A stretch of DNA of 5,600 nt from Planctomycetales bacterium (lineage in GTDB: Bacteria > Planctomycetota > Phycisphaerae > SM23-33), in assembly GCA_030631125.1 (NCBI GenBank), contig DAOVLS010000179.1, positions 1 through 5,600 on the forward strand. The letters are read 5' to 3'. Below are positions 1 through 5,081 of this stretch, in pieces. Position 1 is the first letter of the stretch. Every line of letters begins with the position of its first letter. Both the position numbers and the translations under genes were made by a program. The notes beneath the pieces are model-generated. The model searched no databases. It saw nothing but the letters and a program-made list of their open reading frames with translations, and was not told the DNA's origin.

Positions 1-848
1 CCGGGTTTGGGAGGATTTCCCTCGTTCCACGGGCCAAAAGCAATCAGCGTAGGGCCTTGGGACACCTGCCCTCCGTCGCGCATGCGTCCGGTTGCCAGCC
101 GCAGACCCGGCGTGTTCTGCTTTGCCCAGTCGGCTGGTATCGGCGCGATGTAATCACAGGTCAAGTACTGGCTTAGTCCCGCGATACTCCAAAGGCCGAC
201 CGAGCCGGGCTTCGCCAGATTCAGCTCGCACCATCCGTGCGCCGGCGACATGTTTTCCTGCCCCAGATGGGCCGCCCAGCAGAAATACAGCTTGCCGCTG
301 GTCTGCTTGCCCTGGGCGGGGAGATACGCCAGCCCCACTCGTGGTTGTTCGAGGTCGCGGCCCTTGAATAATGTCCCGCGAATGTCGGCAAATTTCTGAA
401 GCGTCTTTGCCGTGTTCAATTCCTTGAGGTTTTTCGTTTTGGATATCACCGGCTTGGGGATATTGACCTGGGAAACCCATGTGTGCCAGTTGTGACCTAT
501 CCCGAAAAGCGAGCCAGGACAGCCGTCGCTCGGACCCTTTGGATCGCCGGCCGGATAATATGCCAACCCCTGTCCGCTCCAGCCCCATGCGTACTCTTCC
601 GGGCCGGGCGGAAGGCGAAATGCCCCCTGATAGACCAGGTTATCGGGAAGTATCCGGGCAGGTTGGGTGGTGGAGCCGGCACTGGCCTCAGCCTTGGCCT
701 CAACCTTGTCCTCAGTCTTGTCCTCAGTCTTGGTCTCAGTCTTGGCCTCGGCTTGGTCTTTTGATTTTTCATTACAGGCGGAAATTGCAAGTAAGCAAAC
801 AGAAGCGATTAACAAACCAAAGCCATATACTCGTTTTTGATTTCTCAT
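1..848 (-). CDS. Secreted lipoprotein with E-x-K-x repeat linker and uncharacterised W/G-rich domain (3' end outside window)
   Basis: This frame is open from an ATG at 848 to the left edge, giving 282 codons, so the C-terminus is missing. The N-terminus is a lipoprotein signal: basic MRNQKR, a hydrophobic stretch (residues 8-22) and lipobox ISAC with the lipidated cysteine at residue 25. Residues 34-57 form a charged linker of six four-residue E-x-K-x units. From about residue 66 a globular domain begins with LPDNLVYQGAFRLP and is rich in Trp, Gly and Tyr (WGWSGQGLAYYP at 88-99, FGIGHNWHTW at 115-124). I recall similar 'YQGAFRLP' proteins as uncharacterised secreted proteins of planctomycetes; a beta-propeller-like fold is a guess only. 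The start is supported by AGGAGAG at 856-862, seven bases upstream. Two other minus-strand frames are open over parts of this stretch (497-790 and 154-588), but only this one gives a signal peptide and a continuous protein. Function unknown; location inferred as membrane-anchored, extracytoplasmic. Confidence 0.85.
   Translation of the reverse strand, partial: MRNQKRVYGFGLLIASVCLLAISACNEKSKDQAEAKTETKTEDKTEDKVEAKAEASAGSTTQPARILPDNLVYQGAFRLPPGPEEYAWGWSGQGLAYYPAGDPKGPSDGCPGSLFGIGHNWHTWVSQVNIPKPVISKTKNLKELNTAKTLQKFADIRGTLFKGRDLEQPRVGLAYLPAQGKQTSGKLYFCWAAHLGQENMSPAHGWCELNLAKPGSVGLWSIAGLSQYLTCDYIAPIPADWAKQNTPGLRLATGRMRDGGQVSQGPTLIAFGPWNEGNPPKP
678..749 (-). repeat. 12-nt tandem repeat, six units, encoding an E-x-K-x linker
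   Basis: Six consecutive four-codon units lie just after the lipobox of the lipoprotein gene. On the coding strand they are variants of GAG-GMC-AAG-ACT (for example GAGGACAAGACT, perfect twice). The unit is a multiple of three, so copy-number change keeps the frame. The product alternates Glu and Lys with a spacing that could form a charged helix or a flexible tether between the lipid anchor and the folded domain. The outer units are more diverged than the middle ones, as expected for a repeat that expands and contracts by slippage. Confidence 0.85.
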
Positions 849-855
849 GTGTCTG

Positions 856-862
856 CTCTCCT
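856..862 (-). promoter_or_regulatory. Shine-Dalgarno site of the lipoprotein gene
   Basis: AGGAGAG on the minus strand, seven bases before the ATG at 848. It fixes the start of the lipoprotein reading frame. Confidence 0.75.
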
Positions 863-884
863 GTTAATCGAAGGTATCAAAGTA

Positions 885-914
885 ATTGTAGTACCGCCCG
901 GGCAGAAAGGACAA
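885..914 (-). promoter_or_regulatory. Candidate sigma-70-type promoter of the lipoprotein gene
   Basis: On the minus strand a TTGTCC hexamer (909-914) and a TACAAT hexamer (885-890) are separated by 18 bases. The -10 differs from consensus at one position and lies 36 bases upstream of the lipoprotein ATG, a normal leader length. Judged by eye; the -35 is only a 4/6 match. Confidence 0.4.
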
Positions 915-1019
915 ACAGATAACCGATAATTTCAGTTGTCCCCTTAATTCTCTGGCGTGTGGCACCTTCAACCGGAACGAAGTGGAGGTTGTGGGTGCTG
1001 GACTGACAGTTTCATAAGG

Positions 1020-1034
1020 TGGGACTTCGTCCCA
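1020..1034. repeat. Short perfect hairpin, TGGGAC-TTC-GTCCCA
   Basis: Six-base perfect inverted repeat around a three-base loop, in the intergenic region just downstream of the degenerate TPR-gene remnant. There is no T-run after it on either strand, so it is a poor intrinsic terminator. It resembles the small dispersed intergenic palindromes (REP-like) common in many bacterial genomes, but only one copy is in this window. Confidence 0.45.
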
Positions 1035-1036
1035 GC

Positions 1037-1120
1037 CTACTTACCACGCATCTTCAAACGCGATTCTATTCGCCTGATTAGTTTGGTGGCCTGGTCGTCG
1101 GGTGAGGTGTCCAGAGGCAA
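1037..1120 (-). pseudogene. C-terminal remnant (27 codons) of a paralogue of the large membrane/TPR gene
   Basis: Read on the minus strand from 1120 to the TAG at 1037-1039, this stretch encodes a peptide containing KLIRRIESRLKMR. It aligns without gaps to the last 26 residues of the intact gene at 1893-4574 (there RLIRQIEARLKMR), with 19 of 26 identical. At DNA level the matching blocks are 1043-1120 and 1896-1973. The frame is kept and about half of the codon changes are silent or conservative, so the copies diverged for some time under coding constraint. Upstream the similarity stops abruptly and the frame meets TAA within two codons, so no intact gene remains. The break lies 26 bases beyond the stop codon of the PIN-module partner gene. 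It is best read as the surviving 3' tip of a former tandem paralogue. Confidence 0.75.
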
Positions 1121-1146
1121 TTATATCAGACGGCTGGTTTGATACG

Positions 1147-1332
1147 TCAGGACACATTAATTGGCTTTGCGAACTTTTGCCGCACCTGCCGCTCCCAATC
1201 AGATTCTGTCGCCTTTAAGAAATCTGAGAATAAAGGAAACTCTGCCTTACTTTTCTCATATTCGGCAACGATACTTTCCTGAATGCGACGTTTCATCTTG
1301 ACGCAATCAAATGTCTTCATTTTCGTCGCCAT
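1147..1332 (-). CDS. Small antitoxin-like partner of the PIN-domain protein
   Basis: A 61-residue charged protein, starting MATKMKTFDCVKMKRRIQ and containing an amphipathic helical stretch around residues 13-32. Small proteins opening with MKTFDCVxMK are, as I recall, frequent neighbours of PIN-domain genes in cyanobacteria and planctomycetes, and are taken to be their antitoxins; no DNA-binding fold is obvious by eye. The ATG at 1332 is chosen because GGAG lies seven bases upstream; the internal ATG at 1320 (MKTF) has no good SD. The gene overlaps the end of the PIN gene by 26 bases, so the two are probably translationally coupled, with the presumed toxin first. The role, neutralising the PIN nuclease, is inferred from context and small size. 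Confidence 0.7.
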   Translation of the reverse strand: MATKMKTFDCVKMKRRIQESIVAEYEKSKAEFPLFSDFLKATESDWERQVRQKFAKPINVS

Positions 1333-1783
1333 AGGTCATCTCCAGGGGGCTGCGAATTTCAATCTGCTGGTATCCGTTCAGCAGATTAATCGCGTTGTAT
1401 TTGTGAATCCTGTCGTAGTTGACAATATGTTTGAAATTCCAGCTAAGCACTAAATCCGCGCCGGCCATAGTCGCCGTGGCTACATGGACGGCATCGTCTC
1501 GCGAGGACTGCCCCAAAATGCCCGCCTCGATATAAGCATTTGCCAAGGCGTCGATCTCGGCGTTTTCTTCGACGTATTCCACCGAATCGGGATCAAGCGA
1601 TTCCAGGACCAGTTGAACCTTCTTCGGCGCTCGGGAAACCTCTCGCAAAATCATCCTCGACACTAAAACAATAAAATCGCCCACTTTCACACGCTCGAAA
1701 AAGCGACAACTGGCGTCGGCAAACTCATCGTCCCGTGTTCCGCCAAATACCGATGTGTCAACATATACGCGGATCCTGCGCAT
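1307..1783 (-). CDS. PIN-domain protein, VapC-like putative toxin ribonuclease
   Basis: A 158-residue protein with the layout of a single PIN domain. The N-terminal strand RVYVDTSVF carries the first acidic residue (D9). LREVSRAP supplies the second (E48). SRDDAVHVATATMAGADLVLSWNFKHIVN holds D96/D97 and the conserved region near D110 to N116. PIN proteins are Mg2+-dependent ribonucleases, and VapC-type members act as toxins on tRNA or rRNA; the exact target here cannot be read from sequence. The ATG at 1783 is preferred to an upstream in-frame ATG at 1801, because GGGGAGGGA (1791-1799) forms its SD and the likely promoter -10 lies at 1802-1807, downstream of or overlapping the region before the other ATG. 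The small partner overlaps its 3' end. Catalytic acids appear intact, so the protein should be active. Confidence 0.85.
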   Translation of the reverse strand: MRRIRVYVDTSVFGGTRDDEFADASCRFFERVKVGDFIVLVSRMILREVSRAPKKVQLVLESLDPDSVEYVEENAEIDALANAYIEAGILGQSSRDDAVHVATATMAGADLVLSWNFKHIVNYDRIHKYNAINLLNGYQQIEIRSPLEMTYGDENEDI

Positions 1784-1790
1784 TACATTC

Positions 1791-1799
1791 TCCCTCCCC
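1791..1799 (-). promoter_or_regulatory. Shine-Dalgarno site deciding the PIN gene start
   Basis: GGGGAGGGA on the minus strand, seven bases before the ATG at 1783. It selects the shorter start (MRRIRVYVD) over the in-frame ATG at 1801, which has no SD. Confidence 0.6.
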
Positions 1800-1801
1800 A
1801 T

Positions 1802-1830
1802 ATACTACAGGTATCTCGGGGACAAATCAA
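1802..1830 (-). promoter_or_regulatory. Candidate promoter of the PIN module
   Basis: Minus-strand TTGATT (1825-1830) and TAGTAT (1802-1807) are spaced by exactly 17 bases. Transcription would start around 1795, giving a very short leader before the ATG at 1783, which is common for toxin-antitoxin operons. Hexamers were matched by eye (4/6 and 5/6). Confidence 0.45.
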
Positions 1831-1838
1831 TCCGGCTA

Positions 1839-1869
1839 CCGGGGTTATGGGAACGGGGGTTATTGGGAC
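1839..1869. repeat. Imperfect tandem repeat between PIN module and TPR gene
   Basis: Two adjacent units, CCGGGGTTATGGGAA and CGGGGGTTATTGGGAC, differ by small insertions. They lie in the 109-nt gap between the stop of the large gene and the PIN start, next to GGGACGGAGCATTTAATT (1865-1882). This kind of GGGGAC/TTAATT sequence looks like the dispersed intergenic repeats I associate with REP/RAYT elements. No transposase is present here. Confidence 0.4.
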
Positions 1870-1892
1870 GGAGCATTTAATTATCCTTTCCC

Positions 1893-4574
1893 CTATCTCC
1901 TCATTTTCAAGCGTGCTTCGATTTGCCTGATGAGCCTGACGGCCTGGCTGTCGGGTGAGGCGTCCAGCGGCAGGATGTACTCGTTCAGTAAATCGGCGGC
2001 GGAGAGGTATTTGCCTAATTGTTCGTAGAGCAGGGCCAGGTATATCACGGGTTCGGGTTGGGCTGGGGCGGCTTGGGTGGCTGAAAGCAGTGTGCTTTCG
2101 GCCTCGGTGAAATCGCCGGCGACCCATCTGCACAAACCCAGGCGCATCCGCACATCCCATTTTTCCTGATTTTCAACCGATTCGTACACTTTCGCAGCCT
2201 TTTCGGCAAGGCCCTTGCGGAGGTACAGGTCGCCCAGGAGGAGTTTTCCCTGACGGGGGAGGCTTTTTCCGGCGGCCTTCAGTTCACCGATAGCGCGGTC
2301 GATAAGCCCGACATCCTTTCGCAGCAGCAGCAATGCCCGCATGTCCGGCGTCAGGTTGGCTGACTTGAGGCGGAACCGCCTTGCGGTGATTTCAGCGGCC
2401 CGGCGGGCGAGATGAATCGAGTCGCGAAGATTCAGGTCCGATTGTTTCGGATGCCAACGTTTGGGGATCGGGAGGTTGTCAAGGTACTCGTCGATGGCTT
2501 CGACGGCGGCGTCTATCTGACGGGCCTGTTTCAGTATCCTCACCCGCACGATCGCATATTTGCGGGCCTGCTTATCGGCCAGGTCCGTCAGGTCCACCTT
2601 CTCGAGCAGCGCCAGCGCGCGGGCAAGGTTCGGCTCGATGGGTAAGTTTCTTTCCGGCTCGATGGGATATAGTTCGCTCAGCCGACGGTGAGTTTCAGCC
2701 AACAGGCCCGCCCGCGGGACCGGTTCGGCGAACCCCAGCCGGTCGGCTACGGCCAGGTAGCGAATCGCCAGGCTGTCCATTCCGAGGTTGAAGAATACGG
2801 CCCCTGCGTTCCAGTGGGCAGGCGGGACGTTCCGGCGATACCATCGTCGGGCAGTTTCCACGCCGGGAAGTAAGGCGTCCGTCGATTCGGGTATCAGCGG
2901 TTTGTCGAATTGTTCAGTGTTGACCGGCGGGAGCGGTTCGGTCTTGTGCCATTTTTTCAAATCATCTATGCCCGACTCGCCCCGCATTGGCAGGCGAGCG
3001 AAGCAGACGCCCGCGCGGTCGATGTAAATCACTCTGAACCGCCTGGATTTGTTCAGTGCCTTGATGTGCCGTTTGTCGTCGAAGCGGACGACGATAAAGC
3101 GGACCGTCGGAGGCAGGGGGGTCGCGTCGGTATCGTCCGCCCAGAACGACGACAGCGTGTTCCTTCCGATTTCCTGGAGCCTCTTGAGTTTGGCCGGCGG
3201 GTGGACCTCAAGCCGGCCGTCCATCCAGACGCGCCGGCGCGGGTAACTGTAGTAGATGAACGTCCCGCCGTCACCGAAATCGAGCGTCAGGACGTCCCCG
3301 GACATTTCGCTCCGCCCCAGCCACCGGGCCATATCGACCGGGTGCAGCCCATCGACCAGCCCCAGCCCGAAGCGGCAGGCCGGTCGGCGCTGCCAGCGGT
3401 AGATGGCTTCCGTGGCGTATCCCGCCGCCGTGGCTGCAAGCACCAGGAACATTATTATCGAGGCGAACACACCCGCCTTTTGCAAAGCCGGCCGCCGCCT
3501 GCGAATTTCATCCCACCACCGGCCGCCGTGAACGGCCAACAGGAAACCCGCCGGGATGCAGAACAAGGGTACGTTCCTCACCGCCATCACCCCCAGGACG
3601 GCGAACCCCAGATACCAGAGAACATGCCCAGCCGGGACCGATTTCCGGCGTGCCCGCATTGCCTCCAGCGCCGCAAGTGCAAGTATCAGTCCCGTTACCG
3701 TCGAGACGCTCGTGAAGATGTCGGTACTGTAGGTGGGGCGGAACTCCGAGACTCCGAAGGTGTACATCGCCTGCTCGCCGGTAACTCGCGTTCGCAGCAG
3801 CAGCGGGTGCAGTGCGGCCTCTATCGGCCAGGGGCTTATCAGGCAGGCTGCCGTTGCGACGATTATCGGAAGCAGCGCTTTCCCGGCCGACAGTGCCCCG
3901 GCGGTATCCCGCTTGAGCGCCCGGTCGATGAGCGATCCGATTACCATCGCCCACGTGGCTGCGACGCCCACGATAAACAGCCCGTGCATGTTGACCCAGA
4001 CGATGTTAATCGGCACCAGCCACCACAACCGCTTCGGCGAGCCGCCGCGACGGACAGACTCAACGATTACCAGCGTCGCTATGAAGAACAGGAACGTGAA
4101 TATCTCAGGCCTGACGCGGGCGCGGCCTTCGATTCCGATGATGATCGCAATCGCGGCGAACATCAGCAGCGCCGGCGGGCTTCGCTTCCGAAACCAAAGC
4201 GCAAAGACCGCTATCGCGCCGGCGAAGACACACATCTTCAGGACCACCAGCCCGCCGAATCCGCCGAGCCGATGCACCCCCGCGACGATCACCTGAAAGC
4301 CCCAATGGACGTTGACCCACCTTGCGGGTTCCTGGTCGGGGGCGTCGGCGGCGGTGAACGGGTTGTGATCGAGGACGCGGAGATTTTCGAGCATCCACTG
4401 CCCGCTCTTGAGGTGCCAGAAGGTGTCGAAATTGCGGACCTTGTTGCACGCGACGATGGCAGCAAGGGCGATTAACGCAACGGCGACGAGATAAGCAAGC
4501 CTATCCGACCTTGACAGTCTTTGCCGGCAGAGAGACCGTTTCAAATTGCGAGAGATCCAGTTTCGTACTGGCAT
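1893..4574 (-). CDS. Large polytopic membrane protein with C-terminal TPR repeats (GT-C-like membrane domain, function unknown)
   Basis: A protein of about 893 residues. The stop is TAG at 1893-1895. The frame is open up to a TTG at 4613, and residue numbers here count from that position. Possible starts are ATG 4604, ATG 4574 (used here) and TTG 4544; none has a strong SD, and the start overlaps the DUF2283-like gene, suggesting translational coupling. A basic segment precedes the first membrane helix (about 39-56). The loop FDTFWHLKSGQWML...HNPFTA (62-87) follows, then about ten hydrophobic helices to residue 398. A soluble domain (about 400-550) contains DFGDGGTFIYYSYPRRRVWMDGR (445-467). 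I know this DxxWHLxxG/DGR layout from widespread uncharacterised membrane proteins; a glycosyltransferase-C-like fold is plausible but unproven. Three TPR motifs lie near 788-814, 820-850 and 854-880, implying protein-protein contacts. No catalytic assignment can be made. Confidence 0.85.
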   Translation of the reverse strand: MPVRNWISRNLKRSLCRQRLSRSDRLAYLVAVALIALAAIVACNKVRNFDTFWHLKSGQWMLENLRVLDHNPFTAADAPDQEPARWVNVHWGFQVIVAGVHRLGGFGGLVVLKMCVFAGAIAVFALWFRKRSPPALLMFAAIAIIIGIEGRARVRPEIFTFLFFIATLVIVESVRRGGSPKRLWWLVPINIVWVNMHGLFIVGVAATWAMVIGSLIDRALKRDTAGALSAGKALLPIIVATAACLISPWPIEAALHPLLLRTRVTGEQAMYTFGVSEFRPTYSTDIFTSVSTVTGLILALAALEAMRARRKSVPAGHVLWYLGFAVLGVMAVRNVPLFCIPAGFLLAVHGGRWWDEIRRRRPALQKAGVFASIIMFLVLAATAAGYATEAIYRWQRRPACRFGLGLVDGLHPVDMARWLGRSEMSGDVLTLDFGDGGTFIYYSYPRRRVWMDGRLEVHPPAKLKRLQEIGRNTLSSFWADDTDATPLPPTVRFIVVRFDDKRHIKALNKSRRFRVIYIDRAGVCFARLPMRGESGIDDLKKWHKTEPLPPVNTEQFDKPLIPESTDALLPGVETARRWYRRNVPPAHWNAGAVFFNLGMDSLAIRYLAVADRLGFAEPVPRAGLLAETHRRLSELYPIEPERNLPIEPNLARALALLEKVDLTDLADKQARKYAIVRVRILKQARQIDAAVEAIDEYLDNLPIPKRWHPKQSDLNLRDSIHLARRAAEITARRFRLKSANLTPDMRALLLLRKDVGLIDRAIGELKAAGKSLPRQGKLLLGDLYLRKGLAEKAAKVYESVENQEKWDVRMRLGLCRWVAGDFTEAESTLLSATQAAPAQPEPVIYLALLYEQLGKYLSAADLLNEYILPLDASPDSQAVRLIRQIEARLKMRR

Positions 4575-4716
4575 GGTCAATATCAATCCCCACAAGGTTT
4601 CCATTCTTATCAAGATCGATTACAACCCCATCGGCGACTTCGACGGAGTCGGCGCTGACGTGTTCACTCATGTCGATATAAAGCGAATCGGTTTCGGGAT
4701 AGTATTCAATCTTCAT
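4501..4716 (-). CDS. DUF2283-like small protein, putative antitoxin of the DUF4258-like partner
   Basis: A 71-residue protein with the characteristic DUF2283 order: MKIEYYPETDSLYIDMSE, then an acidic/valine-rich strand (VEVADGVVIDLDKNGNLVGIDI) and a short helical tail (DLSQFETVSL). The family is known for small single-domain proteins often encoded beside DUF4258 proteins and suspected to be toxin-antitoxin partners; its biochemistry is not firmly established. The ATG at 4716 is supported by GGAG (4723-4726) six bases upstream. It overlaps the upstream gene by 11 bases and its own 3' end overlaps the reading frame of the large membrane gene, giving a tightly packed run of three genes. Confidence 0.85.
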   Translation of the reverse strand: MKIEYYPETDSLYIDMSEHVSADSVEVADGVVIDLDKNGNLVGIDIDHASTKLDLSQFETVSLPAKTVKVG

Positions 4717-4975
4717 CTTTTGCTCCAGGCCGCTTATCCCTGACCGGAAAACGACGGTCGGGAAAAGCGTTGTGGACGGTTTCTCCGTCTTCCAGCGTTA
4801 CCACTCGCAGAGCCACTCCGCCCAGAGCCTCCACGAAGCCCCCAAAGCGGATACGCCCGTCCGGCTGCACTTCTCGGCGTTCAGGGGCGTTCAATACCGA
4901 TTCTATCCATTCAGTTTGAAGATAAGGGCGTTTTCGCAACACCTGTTCCTGGAAATAACGAGTGGTTTTGAACAA
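4706..4975 (-). CDS. DUF4258-like small protein, putative toxin of the pair, TTG start
   Basis: An 89-residue protein starting (F)KTTRYFQEQVLRKRPYLQTEW, with RREVQPDGRIRFGGFVEAL in the middle and VVTLEDGETVHNAFPDRRF near the end. I recall this motif order from small proteins encoded with DUF2283 partners, grouped with DUF4258-type (BrnT/RelE-like fold) proteins; the family label is from memory. The start codon is TTG (4973-4975): a TAA stop lies 15 bases upstream in frame and AAGGA sits nine bases before the TTG, so no ATG start is possible at the N-terminus. The C-terminus (KDED) is acidic and its stop overlaps the DUF2283 start by 11 bases. A toxin role is inferred from pairing, not shown by visible catalytic residues. 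Confidence 0.8.
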   Translation of the reverse strand: MFKTTRYFQEQVLRKRPYLQTEWIESVLNAPERREVQPDGRIRFGGFVEALGGVALRVVTLEDGETVHNAFPDRRFPVRDKRPGAKDED

Positions 4976-5003
4976 AGCATTACATCCTTATCTTGATCTC
5001 CGA

Positions 5004-5036
5004 CGATAGCGGCTATCGGCCTATCGGATTATCGCA
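5004..5036. promoter_or_regulatory. Operator-like palindrome and 8-bp repeats before the DUF4258/DUF2283 pair
   Basis: CGATAG-CGG-CTATCG (5004-5018) is a perfect six-base palindrome. Its right arm starts three head-to-tail 8-bp units: CTATCGGC (5013-5020), CTATCGGA (5021-5028), TTATCGCA (5029-5036). They lie between and over the candidate -10 and the TTG start, where an autoregulatory antitoxin or toxin-antitoxin complex would be expected to bind. Binding is inferred from position and symmetry only. Confidence 0.45.
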
Positions 5037-5075
5037 TTGGAACCGGTATAAATTCAAGCCTGAACCGATATTCAA
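5028..5075 (-). promoter_or_regulatory. Two overlapping candidate promoters for the DUF4258/DUF2283 pair
   Basis: On the minus strand TTGAAT occurs twice (5070-5075 and 5052-5057). The upstream one is followed after 17 bases by TTTATA (5047-5052). The downstream one is followed after 18 bases by GATAAT (5028-5033), whose spacing to the TTG at 4975 leaves a leader of about 45 bases. Either could drive the pair and, by read-through, the large membrane gene. Judged by eye. Confidence 0.45.
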
Positions 5076-5081
5076 AGCAGA

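Noticed and set aside
154..790. Two minus-strand open frames (154-588 and 497-790), one with a PRLRTRLR-type repeat
   Set aside because: Both are alternative-frame readings of the lipoprotein gene and its 12-nt repeat. The true frame has the SD, signal peptide and lipobox and runs on past the window edge.
1020..1034. Intrinsic terminator
   Set aside because: The stem is only six pairs and no T-run follows on either strand, so it is reported only as a hairpin.
957..1142. Plus-strand open frame of 61 codons
   Set aside because: It is antisense to the TPR-gene remnant and hairpin, has no SD, and resembles the antisense of the intact gene end for the same reason.
1839..1869. CRISPR-like or other spaced repeat array
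   Set aside because: Only two adjacent imperfect units with no spacers; no array anywhere in the window.
1783..2160. Minus-strand open frame of 125 codons overlapping the 3' end of the large gene
   Set aside because: It is an out-of-frame, Arg/Pro-rich shadow; part of it (PITPVPITPV) comes from the intergenic tandem repeat.
2910..4475. Long plus-strand open frame (521 codons) opposite the membrane gene
   Set aside because: Its product is a Pro/Arg/Asp-rich low-complexity chain with no recognisable domain, while the opposite strand encodes a coherent membrane protein with TPRs. It is an antisense shadow caused by codon bias.
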